Shown one piece after another: positions 44,844 through 54,098 of a stretch of 64,000 bases of DNA. The position numbers and the translations under genes are program-made. A model generated the notes under the pieces. The model worked only from the letters and a program-made list of their open reading frames with translations, was not told the DNA's origin and made no database searches. This stretch comes from Trichocoleus sp. GTDB taxonomy: Bacteria > Cyanobacteriota > Cyanobacteriia > Elainellales > Elainellaceae. The first letter of the stretch is position 1. Each line of letters begins with the position of its first letter. The stretch is taken from contig DATNQD010000081.1 of the NCBI GenBank assembly GCA_036702865.1, positions 62,001-126,000 on the forward strand, in the 5' to 3' direction.

Positions 44844-45017
44844 GGGGCGTAGACATAGGGCGATGACTCTTTAGTATGCCACTCGTTCATCCTGTCAAAC
44901 CGAAAAGTTAGCAAGAGAACTAAACCCAATCACTTCTGTTGAGAGATTGACAGAAAGCAGCAGGAACGATCGACACTGGAAGATGCTGTGTTTTGCTATG
45001 GGAGCAACGAGTTTCGG

Positions 45018-46391
45018 ATGAAATTGCCTAACGGTTCCAAACTACCCTCTCTTCTGCAAACCCTGACTTTAATTGCCGACCCGATCGCTTTTCTGGAAGC
45101 CCAGTCGCGCCGCTATGGGGATGCTTTTACCCTGCGAGTGTTGGGAGCCAATTCGCCACCTGTTGTCTTTTTCAGCAATCCGCAGGCAATTCAAGCAATT
45201 TTTACCACGCTATCGAGCAAGCTTGAGTTGGGCAAAGTCGCCTACATTTTTCGCCCCCTGACGGGTGATCACTCGCTGATTATGCAGGATGGAGCGAGAC
45301 ACCAGCACCAGCGACAGATGCTTATGCCTGCCTTGCATGGGGAAGGTTTGTCTCGTTGGGGACAGGTAATTTGCCAGTTAACCGAGGAGAAGATTGGCAA
45401 TTGGACGATCGGTTCTTCTCTCAACATCCAGACGGCAATGCTGGAAATTTCACTGGAAGTGATTCTGCGCGTCGTGTTTGGGATGCAGCCTGGAAGCCGC
45501 TATCGGCAAATCAAACAGCTTTTGCACCGTTTGCTGGAAGACATTAATTCGCCGCTTTACTCGGTGCAGTTTTTCCTGCCACCCCTTCAGCAAGATTTAG
45601 GCAGTTGGAGTCCTTGGGGCAAATTTGTGCAGATACGTCAGCAAATCGATGACCTGCTTTATGCCGAAATTGCCGATCGCCGCACCGCCTCTGATGCCGA
45701 TCGTACCGATATTCTTTCCATGCTGATTGGGGCAAAAGATGAAGCTGGGCAATCGCTGAGCGATGTGGAAATCCGTGATCAGCTCATGACCTTGCTGCTG
45801 TTGGGGCACGAAACCACCGCTTCTGGGCTGACCTGGGTCTTTTATTGGCTGCACCGTTCTCCGCAAATCTGCGATCGGCTGCGGCAAGAACTCGATGCTC
45901 TCGGAGCAAACCCTGATCCGCTGACGCTGGCGCAACAGCCTTATTTAACCGCCGTTTGTAAAGAAGCGCTGCGAATCTACCCGATCGCCCTGATCTCTCA
46001 GCCACGCCTGGTGAAAGAGACGATCGAGCTGGAAGGTTATGAGTTTGAACCGGGAGCAGTCTTGGTGCCCTGCATTTATTTGGCGCATCGTCGGGCTCAG
46101 AGCTATCCGCAACCCGATCAGTTTCAGCCAGAACGGTTTTTGCTCAGCAAATCACCTTATGAGTACCTGCCCTTTGGTGGCGGCAGTCGAAGCTGCATCG
46201 GCATGGCACTGGCAATGTTTGAGATGAAATTGGTGCTGGCAACCGTTTTGCAGCATTACAGCTTTACGATGGCAGCGTCTCATCTGCGCCCAGTGCGTCC
46301 CGCCCGAAGAGGCATTACCTTTGTGCCGCCGGGAGATTTTCGGTTAGTGGTGAGCGATCGACAACGGCTTGCCCCCGTACTGATGGGATGA
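45018..46391 (+). CDS. Cytochrome P450 (CYP110-like)
   Basis: A 457-residue soluble P450 monooxygenase. Oxygen-binding I helix GHETTASGLTW, K helix ExxR in EALRIYP, and the heme-ligand loop FGGGSRSCIGMALAMFEMK with the Cys thiolate are visible. The N-terminus KLPNGSKLPSLLQTLTLIADPIAFL resembles CYP110 of cyanobacteria, some of which oxidise fatty acids or alkanes. ATG 45018 is preferred over GTG 44988. No ferredoxin or reductase gene is adjacent, so electrons would come from cellular ferredoxin. Substrate unknown. Confidence 0.9.
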   Translation: MKLPNGSKLPSLLQTLTLIADPIAFLEAQSRRYGDAFTLRVLGANSPPVVFFSNPQAIQAIFTTLSSKLELGKVAYIFRPLTGDHSLIMQDGARHQHQRQMLMPALHGEGLSRWGQVICQLTEEKIGNWTIGSSLNIQTAMLEISLEVILRVVFGMQPGSRYRQIKQLLHRLLEDINSPLYSVQFFLPPLQQDLGSWSPWGKFVQIRQQIDDLLYAEIADRRTASDADRTDILSMLIGAKDEAGQSLSDVEIRDQLMTLLLLGHETTASGLTWVFYWLHRSPQICDRLRQELDALGANPDPLTLAQQPYLTAVCKEALRIYPIALISQPRLVKETIELEGYEFEPGAVLVPCIYLAHRRAQSYPQPDQFQPERFLLSKSPYEYLPFGGGSRSCIGMALAMFEMKLVLATVLQHYSFTMAASHLRPVRPARRGITFVPPGDFRLVVSDRQRLAPVLMG

Positions 46392-46553
46392 TCGAGATCA
46401 CGGTTTTTTTAATTCCTGGCTTATCGTTTAGACACAGCGATAAGATTCTAAATATGCGATAGTAAATGGTTCAACGATTGCACCTTTGACGGTTCGATAC
46501 AGCAAATTTTGATCCCTTTGACAACTTATTTTTAAAGGACTGTATTTTCCTCA

Positions 46554-47981
46554 ATGCTATGTCAGTCGCCTTTTGCACAACTGCCGTTTCTGCAAGATCG
46601 TAAACAAATATATCAATTTCTTGACTTCTGCCAAAAGCGATCGGTTGCGGAAAATCAAACCAAAATTGTTAGTATTGCGCTCGAACTCGATGCGGTTGAT
46701 CCATTGGTTGTTCTGCATCAATTGAGTCAACCTGATCAACTTCATTTTTATTTTGAAAGCCGCGATCACGATCGATCGATTGCAGCAATGGGGACAGCAG
46801 TTTCGCTTGCTGTTAAAGGCAGTCAGCGATTTCAAAAAGCAAAAGCATTTATCCAAAAAAGTCTTGATCACTTATTAGCAAGTCACTCATTTGAACTGCC
46901 CTGGCTCACGCCACGATTTTTCTGTAGTTTTACATTTTTTGAAAACCAATTTGAGACTGATTCACCCTTTCCGCCTGCAACGCTTTTCTTACCCCGATGG
47001 CAAGTCATTCGCTGGCAAGAACATTACGTCGCGCTGCTCAATTTAGAGGTTGATTCTGAGTCAAAACTTCGGCAATTAACCGAGCAAATTTGGCAGGAAT
47101 TTCGATCGATTCAGCAAGCACAATATGATCCGTTTCAGCTACCACAAGGTATTTCTAAGTTCCTGAATCAGTGGGAAATTGTGGATGCCAATTCATTCAA
47201 GCCTGCTGTTATTTCTGCCCTCAAATCAATTCAAAAAAATCACTTTCATAAGCTCGTTGCGGCTCATGCGATCGATGTCATTTCACAACTCACGTTTCAG
47301 TGGGGTCGATCGCTCCATAACTTGCGGCAACTCCATCCTGACTGCACTGTTTTTTCCATTGGTAACGGAGCCGGACAAAGCTTTATTGGAGCCAGTCCCG
47401 AACGACTCTTAAGCATTCAAAATCATCGGTTGCTGACAGATGCACTGGCAGGTTCCGCGCCCAGAGGTCGATCGGTTGCTGACGATACCAATTTTGCTTA
47501 TCGGTTGCACAGCAGCGACAAAGAGCGACATGAGCATCAGGTGGTGGTTGATTTCATCACGCAGCGGTTGGTTCACCTCGGACTCACGCCTCAATTTACA
47601 GCAACCCCCGGACTGCTAAAACTCTCCAACATCCAGCACCTCCACACACCGATTCAAGCCCTTCTCCCCGGTACATTACATCCGCTCGATCTGGTGGCAG
47701 AGCTTCACCCCACGCCTGCGGTTGCTGGATTGCCACGCGATATTGCCTGTGAGCAGATCTATCGGCACGAAGGGTTTGAACGATCGCTCTATGCTGCACC
47801 GCTTGGCTGGATTGACCCCCAGGGCAACGCTGAGTTTATCGTCGGCATTCGGTCTGCCTTAATTGATGGCTATCGGGCGCGCCTCTATGCCGGAGCTGGA
47901 ATTGTCGCAGGCTCAGACCCCGATCGAGAGCTGGCGGAAGTGCGCCTGAAGCTGCAAGCTCTATTACAGGCATTGGTGTAG
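46554..47981 (+). CDS. menF: Isochorismate synthase (MenF)
   Basis: Chorismate-binding-family enzyme that turns chorismate into isochorismate, the first step of phylloquinone (the photosystem I quinone) synthesis. The 475-residue protein shows GNGAGQSFIGASPERLLS, TDALAGSAPRGRSVADD, KERHEHQVVVDFI, and the Mg2+ and substrate-site region ELHPTPAVAGLPRDIA with GAGIVAGSDPDRELAEV. It is followed 10 bases later by menD, so both form one operon. Confidence 0.95.
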   Translation: MLCQSPFAQLPFLQDRKQIYQFLDFCQKRSVAENQTKIVSIALELDAVDPLVVLHQLSQPDQLHFYFESRDHDRSIAAMGTAVSLAVKGSQRFQKAKAFIQKSLDHLLASHSFELPWLTPRFFCSFTFFENQFETDSPFPPATLFLPRWQVIRWQEHYVALLNLEVDSESKLRQLTEQIWQEFRSIQQAQYDPFQLPQGISKFLNQWEIVDANSFKPAVISALKSIQKNHFHKLVAAHAIDVISQLTFQWGRSLHNLRQLHPDCTVFSIGNGAGQSFIGASPERLLSIQNHRLLTDALAGSAPRGRSVADDTNFAYRLHSSDKERHEHQVVVDFITQRLVHLGLTPQFTATPGLLKLSNIQHLHTPIQALLPGTLHPLDLVAELHPTPAVAGLPRDIACEQIYRHEGFERSLYAAPLGWIDPQGNAEFIVGIRSALIDGYRARLYAGAGIVAGSDPDRELAEVRLKLQALLQALV

Positions 47982-47991
47982 GTTGGGAAGA

Positions 47992-49719
47992 ATGTCGATT
48001 AACTTCAGTAACACCAATTCCGTTTGGGCATCTGTCCTGGTCGAAACGCTGTATTGTCTGGGTCTACAAACAGCGGTTATCTGTCCCGGATCGCGGTCTG
48101 CCCCGCTAGCCGTTGCTTTCGCGACGCATGGCAAAATTGAAGCCATTCCCGTTTTAGACGAACGATCGGCTGCTTTTTTTGCGCTGGGTTTAGCCAAACA
48201 AACCGGACGCGCTACTGCTTTAGTTTGTACCTCTGGAACGGCTGGCGCAAATTTTTATCCGGCAGTGATTGAAGCCAGAGAAAGCCGCATTCCGCTCTTG
48301 GTTCTAACGAGCGATCGTCCCCCCGAACTGCGCGACTGTAACGCTGGACAAACCGTTGATCAGCAAAAACTTTTTGGCACATACCCCAACTGGTACAGCG
48401 AACTCTCCATCCCCTCGCTTGACCTGTCCTTACTCGCCTACCTCAGACAAACGATCGTTCATGCCTGGGAACGCACGCTTCATCCCGTCGCGGGTGTTGT
48501 TCACCTCAACCTACCCTGCCGCGATCCGCTTGCCCCGATTCCTCAACCCGAAGCCCAAACGCTTGCCCAGACCTTCCCTTCCAACTTCTTTGCTGGCATT
48601 TCATCGCTTCACTTTGCGGCTTCCTTCCCTGCCGCCGTTTCTCCCCTCCCCAATTGGCAAACCGATCGCGGCATCATCATCGCGGCCATTGCCCAACCCC
48701 AAGACCCTCAAACTTACTGTGAGTCGATCGCGCAGCTTTCCCGATCGCTCGGCTTTCCGGTTCTGGCAGAAGGGCTTTCTCCCGTTCGCAATTATGCCGA
48801 CCTGAACTCCAATCTGATTTCGACCTATGATCTGATTCTTCGCAACGCCGATCTTGCCGATAAATTGAAGCCCGATGTCGTGATTCGAGTGGGTGAAATG
48901 CCCACCAGCAAAGTGTTACGCCAGTGGCTCAATCAAACTCAACCGCAACAATGGATTATTGACCCCACCGATCGCAACCTCGATCCGCTTCATCTCCGCA
49001 CCGTTCACCTCACAACCTCGATCGAAGCCCTCACGTCACCTCTCACCTCCTATCCTTCAGCCGCTACCCCCTACACCCAGATTTGGCAAGAAGCAGAAGC
49101 AACCGTCAGACGATCGATCGATCAAACCTTCAGCCAGATCGATCATTTATTTGAAGGAAAAGTCGCCTGGTTACTGTCGCAACATCTGCCTCCCGAAACG
49201 CCGCTTTTTATTGCCAACAGTATGCCAGTCCGGGATGTTGAGTATTTCTGGAAGCCCGGAGATCGCAGAATTCAGCCCTATTTCAATCGCGGTGCAAACG
49301 GCATTGACGGCACATTATCTACAGCGATCGGGATTGCACATCGTCAGCAAAGCAGCGTTTTATTAACCGGAGATTTGGCACTGCTGCACGACACAAATGG
49401 TTTCTTGTTGCGAAATAAACTCATCGGACATCTCACGATTATTCTGATCAACAACAATGGCGGTGGAATTTTTGAGATGCTGCCGATCGCCCAATTTGAT
49501 CCACCGTTTGAAGCGTTTTTTGCCACCCCTCAGGACATTGATTTTGCTCAACTTTGTGCCACTTACAACGTTGAATATCAACAGAGCCAAACCTGGGAAG
49601 AGTTAATTCAGTTATTGAATCCTTTGCCTGAAAAGGGCATTCGGGTTCTGGAAGTGAAGACCGATCGCAAGTTAGATTCTGCCTACCGAAAACAATTACT
49701 CAACCGTTCATTCTGGTAG
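47992..49719 (+). CDS. menD: SEPHCHC synthase (MenD)
   Basis: Thiamine-diphosphate enzyme that joins isochorismate to 2-oxoglutarate, the second committed step of phylloquinone synthesis. The 575-residue protein has the pyrophosphate and PYR domain motifs AVICPGSRSAPLAVAF and LDERSAAFFALGLAKQTGR, ThDP-binding NRGANGIDGTLSTAIG and the metal-site LTGDLALLHDTNG with INNNGGGIF. The ATG at 47992 follows a TTG at 47983; GGGAAG precedes it, so I take the ATG. It is co-transcribed with menF. Confidence 0.95.
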   Translation: MSINFSNTNSVWASVLVETLYCLGLQTAVICPGSRSAPLAVAFATHGKIEAIPVLDERSAAFFALGLAKQTGRATALVCTSGTAGANFYPAVIEARESRIPLLVLTSDRPPELRDCNAGQTVDQQKLFGTYPNWYSELSIPSLDLSLLAYLRQTIVHAWERTLHPVAGVVHLNLPCRDPLAPIPQPEAQTLAQTFPSNFFAGISSLHFAASFPAAVSPLPNWQTDRGIIIAAIAQPQDPQTYCESIAQLSRSLGFPVLAEGLSPVRNYADLNSNLISTYDLILRNADLADKLKPDVVIRVGEMPTSKVLRQWLNQTQPQQWIIDPTDRNLDPLHLRTVHLTTSIEALTSPLTSYPSAATPYTQIWQEAEATVRRSIDQTFSQIDHLFEGKVAWLLSQHLPPETPLFIANSMPVRDVEYFWKPGDRRIQPYFNRGANGIDGTLSTAIGIAHRQQSSVLLTGDLALLHDTNGFLLRNKLIGHLTIILINNNGGGIFEMLPIAQFDPPFEAFFATPQDIDFAQLCATYNVEYQQSQTWEELIQLLNPLPEKGIRVLEVKTDRKLDSAYRKQLLNRSFW

Positions 49720-49755
49720 CAAATTATCCAGCAGGTCTGCTCTTGCCAATCAGCA

Positions 49756-50382
49756 TTAAGTCCTTGCTTGCGCTGCTAACCCGATCGCCTTTGGATAAAT
49801 CAAATGTTCCTGCACCTGAATTCGATCATGTAATGTTTCCGCCGTGTCATCAGGGAGAACGGGAACTGCAGCCTGCATAACAATCGCACCACTATCGACT
49901 TCAGGCACAACATAATGCACCGTACAGCCTGTAATTTTTACGCCTGCGGCTAATGCCTGCTCAACAGCGCGGACACCCGGAAAACTAGGCAGTAAACTCG
50001 GATGGATATTCAGAATCCGATCAGCAAAGGCATTGATCAGCACCGGAGTGACCACACGCATCCAGCCTGCCATGATCACCCAATCGACTTGATAGTGATG
50101 AAAGGTTTGAACGATCGCCTGATCTAACGCTTCGCGACTGGGAAATTCTTTGTGGTTCAGCAAAACTTTGGGGATGTTCCAGCGATCGGCTCTGGCGGCT
50201 GCTTTGATGTCAGGCTTGTTGTAAACCAAAACCTGAATCTGGGCGGGAAGTTGGCTATCGGCAATTGCCTGCGCGATCGACTCTAAATTGCTACCGTTGC
50301 CCGATGCCATCACTCCTAAGCGCAGCGGTTCTGAAACAGGAGATATCAAAGATGCGTCTGGAGAAACGAGGCTGGCAGTCAT
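49756..50382 (-). CDS. purN: Phosphoribosylglycinamide formyltransferase (PurN)
   Basis: Folate-dependent GAR transformylase, transferring the formyl group from 10-formyl-THF in the third step of purine synthesis. Visible motifs: LGVMASGNGSNLESIAQA, YNKPDIKAAARADRWNI, the catalytic region RILNIHPSLLPSFPG (Asn and His) and HYVVPEVDSGAIVMQ (Asp). Protein of 208 residues from ATG 50382 (MTASLVSP); the longer frame to 50448 is rejected. It converges with menD 36 bases away. The formate-dependent purT is also in the window. Confidence 0.95.
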   Translation of the reverse strand: MTASLVSPDASLISPVSEPLRLGVMASGNGSNLESIAQAIADSQLPAQIQVLVYNKPDIKAAARADRWNIPKVLLNHKEFPSREALDQAIVQTFHHYQVDWVIMAGWMRVVTPVLINAFADRILNIHPSLLPSFPGVRAVEQALAAGVKITGCTVHYVVPEVDSGAIVMQAAVPVLPDDTAETLHDRIQVQEHLIYPKAIGLAAQART

Positions 50383-50536
50383 CACAATCACAATCCGTAA
50401 CGAAGAAGCGATCGGGATTATAGCAGGCGGGAATACTACAGATCTCACGGGGAAAGCGCAACAAAACTGCCCTGGTTAGAGAAAAACCTCAGCTCGATAA
50501 AACCGCTTTACAAGCATCGACTCAGGAGATCAACCC

Positions 50537-51835
50537 ATGCCCAACTCAATGCCCAATTGCGAATCGATCACCAGGCTCGAATCTCACCCTGATCACCGGG
50601 TAAGTTTTTTAACACAAGTTTATGATAAGGGAAACGTTTCCCCAGAAGATTGGTCAATGTTAAGCCGAATCAAAGACATTGCTGCGAGTCTTGCTCCCCG
50701 TTTTATTGAAATTCGTCGCCATATTCACAGTCATCCGGAGTTGAGCGGTCAAGAGTATCAAACAGCGGCTTATGTGGCAGGGGTGCTATCGTCCTGTGGA
50801 ATTCATGTACAGGAATTGGTTGGCAAGACGGGCGTGGTGGCTGAGATGAACGGAACAGGCGAAGACCCACGCTTGTTGGCAATCCGTACGGATATGGACG
50901 CGCTGCCGATCCAAGAGCGCACCGGGCTTGAATTTGCCTCGCATCAGCCGGGAATGATGCACGCCTGCGGTCATGACGTTCATACAACTGTGGGACTGGG
51001 CACAGCAATGGTGCTATCGCAACTGGAAAAACAGCTTCCGGGCACAATCCGCTTTCTATTCCAGCCTGCAGAAGAAACCGCACAAGGCGCAAGCTGGATG
51101 ATTCGAGATGGCGCAATGCAAGATGTTGATGGAATCTTCAGCGTTCATGTGTTTCCAACAATCCCAGGTGGCTCAGTTGGCATTCGCTATGGTGCACTGA
51201 CTGCCGCAGCCGATGATCTGGAAATCACGATTATTGGCGAATCAGGGCACGGGGCACGCCCACACGAAGCGATCGATGCAATTTGGATTGCTTCTCAAGT
51301 CATCACTATGCTCCAGCAGTCCATTAGCCGCACCCAAAACCCGCTTCGTCCTGTTGTCCTGACGATCGGACAAATTCAAGGGGGTCGCGCTCCCAATGTG
51401 ATTGCCGATCAAGTTCGCCTGCTGGGAACCGTTCGATCGCTGCATCCCGAAACCAGCGCCACACTACCCGCCTGGATTGAAAACATCGTGGCAAATGTTT
51501 GCCAAACCTATGGCGCAAAATATGAGATGAACTATCGGCATGGCGTTCCCTCTGTCCAAAATGACCCCTACCTAACTCAAATCGTTGAAACTGCTGCTCA
51601 AGAAGCTTGGGGCAATGCTCGCGTCCAACTATTATTAGAACCGTCCTTAGGCGCAGAAGATTTTTCACTTTATCTCGATCACGCACCAGGTACAATGTTC
51701 CGCCTGGGCGTAGCGTTCGCTGATAAACCCAACTACCCCCTGCATCACCCCCAATTCCACGTCGATGAATCCGCGATCCTGACTGGCGTTGTAACGATGG
51801 CTTATTCAGCTTATAAATATTGGCACCCTCGGTAG
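50537..51835 (+). CDS. M20-family amidohydrolase (amino-acid conjugate / hippurate-type)
   Basis: A 432-residue metal-dependent hydrolase. It shows HIHSHPELSGQEYQTAAYV, the metal ligands in MMHACGHDVHTTVGLG, QPAEETAQGASWMI, and the dimerisation domain with GESGHGARPHEAIDAIW, then EPSLGAEDFSLYLDHAPG. This is the M20D branch that hydrolyses N-acyl or conjugated amino acids (hippurate or IAA-type substrates); the true substrate is unknown. The ATG at 50537 has AGGAG 9 bases upstream; a first 45-residue extension before MLSRIKDI may be real or not. Confidence 0.88.
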   Translation: MPNSMPNCESITRLESHPDHRVSFLTQVYDKGNVSPEDWSMLSRIKDIAASLAPRFIEIRRHIHSHPELSGQEYQTAAYVAGVLSSCGIHVQELVGKTGVVAEMNGTGEDPRLLAIRTDMDALPIQERTGLEFASHQPGMMHACGHDVHTTVGLGTAMVLSQLEKQLPGTIRFLFQPAEETAQGASWMIRDGAMQDVDGIFSVHVFPTIPGGSVGIRYGALTAAADDLEITIIGESGHGARPHEAIDAIWIASQVITMLQQSISRTQNPLRPVVLTIGQIQGGRAPNVIADQVRLLGTVRSLHPETSATLPAWIENIVANVCQTYGAKYEMNYRHGVPSVQNDPYLTQIVETAAQEAWGNARVQLLLEPSLGAEDFSLYLDHAPGTMFRLGVAFADKPNYPLHHPQFHVDESAILTGVVTMAYSAYKYWHPR

Positions 51836-51904
51836 GTCAATACAGGTCGATCAATACAGGTCGATATAGGTCAACAAATGCCACATTTGAAATGTCACAT
51901 TTGA
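51833..51904. repeat. Two adjacent 14-base tandem repeat pairs
   Basis: TCAATACAGGTCGA occurs at 51837-51850 and 51851-51864, followed by a partial third copy. AATGCCACATTTGA at 51877-51890 and AATGTCACATTTGA at 51891-51904 form a second pair of the same period. They lie downstream of the M20 gene and 60 bases before the next start. Confidence 0.7.
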
Positions 51905-51964
51905 CAGAGGAGCGCATTCACCTAATTTGCTACGGTTAGTGGGACGTCTTTCAAAATAGTTGCG

Positions 51965-52219
51965 ATGGCTGCATCCCAACCGTTGACCGGAATTGATTTA
52001 ATTGACTGTGCCAAGGCTAACGCTAAGCAAGGCATTGGGGTCGCCGCCGGCCTCTGTGGCTATGGCAGTAATACGGCTCACTTTCAGCAAGAATTGCAGC
52101 AGGCTTGCCACAATATTGGAGTTGAAATTGCTGATCTGAAGGATTTGATCACCGATCAGCAAAACGTGCGGCAAATGGGCGGAATTGAAGTCGCACCCGA
52201 TACCCCAGACGACCTTTAA
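51965..52219 (+). CDS. Small conserved cyanobacterial protein, unknown function
   Basis: An 84-residue protein (MAASQPLTGIDLIDCAKANAK at the start) with hydrophobic-polar alternation and an acidic end (APDTPDDL). The segment GIGVAAGLCGYGSNTAHFQQ looks ordered and helical parts follow. No motif I know. It is preceded by the tandem 14-base repeats (51837-51904) and converges on arsS. Confidence 0.5.
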   Translation: MAASQPLTGIDLIDCAKANAKQGIGVAAGLCGYGSNTAHFQQELQQACHNIGVEIADLKDLITDQQNVRQMGGIEVAPDTPDDL

Positions 52220-52298
52220 ACCAAGCAAATCAAGCACCATCAACCCCTCTTCAGCTTATAGGTGGGCATTTCGCCGATTCATTCAGGCAAACCCACTG

Positions 52299-53438
52299 TT
52301 ATCCAACATCCAAAGCCTTTTCTGGCTCGATCGCCCCACCACAAGAACTGCCTGCGCCTGCCGTACAGCCAAAACAGTGCCGACCTGTAACAATGTGCCG
52401 TTCTGCAAGCATTTTTGGGTTAAAGTCGCGGATGTGCGGACGTTCTCCACTCGGCTGCCGAATTTCTAGATCGAGCATCTGGTTGAAGTCGCAGTCAAAG
52501 AGTCGTCCGTCCCAGGAAATGGAGATCGTGTTGCGGCACATCAAGCCAGCGATCGTTCCCGGATTAAAGGAATTGACCAGCAGTTCCATATACTTTTGCA
52601 GATTGCCCGATTCCTCCAGCCATTCCAAAAAGCGCGAGATCGGCATGTTGTTTAACGTGATCAGGCGATCGAAACGAACTCCATGATTTCGCATCAGCCC
52701 TGCCTTCCATTCCTGCTCCATTTTCTTCTGACTATTCGCCAGAAACGCCCCAACCGGATTCGATACTAGCGTCAGTCTGCGCTGCGGATCGTCCTGCCCA
52801 TAGCCTGCTGCATTAAGGCGACGGAGCGCTTCGATCGACTTTTCAAATGTCCCATCTCCCCGTTGAGCATCCGTATTGAGTTTACGGTAATGGGGCAGTG
52901 AACAAACCACCTCAACTCCTCTTTCTGCCAGCCATTCTGGGAGATCTTGCATTCCGGGCAGCAACAGGACTGTCAGGTTACAGCGATCGATCACCTGCTT
53001 CCCACGCTGCACACACTGATCAACCAAATCGCGAAAGTGAGGATTTAGCTCAGGCGCACCGCCTGTAAGATCCACCGTATGGGCCGTGGTTTGATCTAAT
53101 GCTCGCAAGCAAGCCTCCACGGTTTCTCGATCCATAATTTCTTTGCGATCGGGGGCAGCATCCACATGGCAATGCCGACAGGTCATATTACAGAGCCGAC
53201 CCACGTTAATCTGAAAAATCTCGAGCGGAGCAGGCTGAAACGTCTCCCATCCAGAACCGCTCAACGCTTGCTCAAACTGGATCGCATTCCGACCGGGCGC
53301 AATCTCCAACTCTGCCAATGCCTGGATCTGATATTCCGCAGCCGCCAAAGGCGATCGACGCTGCAACAAAGACCCGATCGCCTGTTTTTTCGCCTCTTTC
53401 TCAGACTCCTTTTGAGCCGTGCCTAACACATCCACCAT
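52299..53438 (-). CDS. arsS: Radical SAM protein ArsS (arsenosugar biosynthesis)
   Basis: Radical-SAM enzyme that, in cyanobacteria, makes the arsenosugar precursor from dimethylarsenite and SAM-derived deoxyadenosyl. The [4Fe-4S]-binding CNMTCRHCHVDA (CxxxCxxC) is near the N-terminus; central segments VDLTGGAPELNPHFRDLVDQ and NRLTLVSNPVG-type pattern; the C-terminal Cys-rich region CFGCTAGAGSSCGGA is typical. The ATG at 53438 (MVDVLGTAQ) is used; TTG 53444 is possible. The partner gene lies just upstream (53502-53834) on the same strand. No arsM or arsenite transporter is in the window. Confidence 0.88.
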   Translation of the reverse strand: MVDVLGTAQKESEKEAKKQAIGSLLQRRSPLAAAEYQIQALAELEIAPGRNAIQFEQALSGSGWETFQPAPLEIFQINVGRLCNMTCRHCHVDAAPDRKEIMDRETVEACLRALDQTTAHTVDLTGGAPELNPHFRDLVDQCVQRGKQVIDRCNLTVLLLPGMQDLPEWLAERGVEVVCSLPHYRKLNTDAQRGDGTFEKSIEALRRLNAAGYGQDDPQRRLTLVSNPVGAFLANSQKKMEQEWKAGLMRNHGVRFDRLITLNNMPISRFLEWLEESGNLQKYMELLVNSFNPGTIAGLMCRNTISISWDGRLFDCDFNQMLDLEIRQPSGERPHIRDFNPKMLAERHIVTGRHCFGCTAGAGSSCGGAIEPEKALDVG

Positions 53439-53501
53439 CCCCAACTTCCTTTCCTTACAAGCCTGACTTTATGGCTAATCTCCGCGTCCTCTTTCCTGGC
53501 T

Positions 53502-53834
53502 CTACATCGTCAACTGCTTGACCTGATCCAACATCTGCATTCCATGCACTAATGAAGCACCTCCACGAATTGCCGTAGCCACATGAATCGCCTCTGTCAT
53601 TTGCTCCAGATCAGCACCTTGCTGAAGCGACTCTTTACTATAGGCATCAATGCAATAGGGGCACTGCACCGTATGAGAAACGGCTAACGCAATCAAGGCT
53701 TTCTCGCGGGCTGAAAGTGCGCCTTCGGCAAAAACTGCCCCATAGTAAGCAAAAAACTTTTCTGCTAGTTCCGGCTGACCTTCGCTAATCTTGCCAAAAT
53801 TTGCCAGGTGTTCGGGCTTGTAATACTGATCCAT
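53502..53834 (-). CDS. AhpD/carboxymuconolactone decarboxylase-like protein of the arsenosugar pathway
   Basis: A 110-residue protein of the AhpD fold with the redox motif CPYCIDAYSKESL (CxxC plus following acidic His-like site), in sequence resembling the arsenosugar biosynthesis-associated peroxidase-like family (MDQYYKPEHLANFGKISEG). It lies upstream of arsS, 63 bases apart, same strand, so one operon is likely. The exact reaction is not established. Confidence 0.8.
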   Translation of the reverse strand: MDQYYKPEHLANFGKISEGQPELAEKFFAYYGAVFAEGALSAREKALIALAVSHTVQCPYCIDAYSKESLQQGADLEQMTEAIHVATAIRGGASLVHGMQMLDQVKQLTM

Positions 53835-54098
53835 AAATTAGAACGACTCCTATCGTTATCGGGCTGAAAGTTCCTCAGCACTGAGGGTTTTAGGGGTAAA
53901 TGCAGAACGTTCAAAGCCGTCTAATCCAGTTCAAACATCTTCTGAGTAATGTAACGAAAGATCGGGTCGTGGGGGATGATTTTGCCCAATTCTCCAAAAG
54001 CAGGCGCAGGGTCGGAAATCCACAATGGATAAGGCAACCTTGCGGAAAGCGACCCTCTAGAATAGAGAAAGACCTATTAAGAAGTATGTAGGGTTCGC

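Noticed and set aside
44844-45017. Search for an NtcA site (GTA-N8-TAC) upstream of narM
   Set aside because: Two GTA triplets are present, but neither has a correctly spaced TAC.
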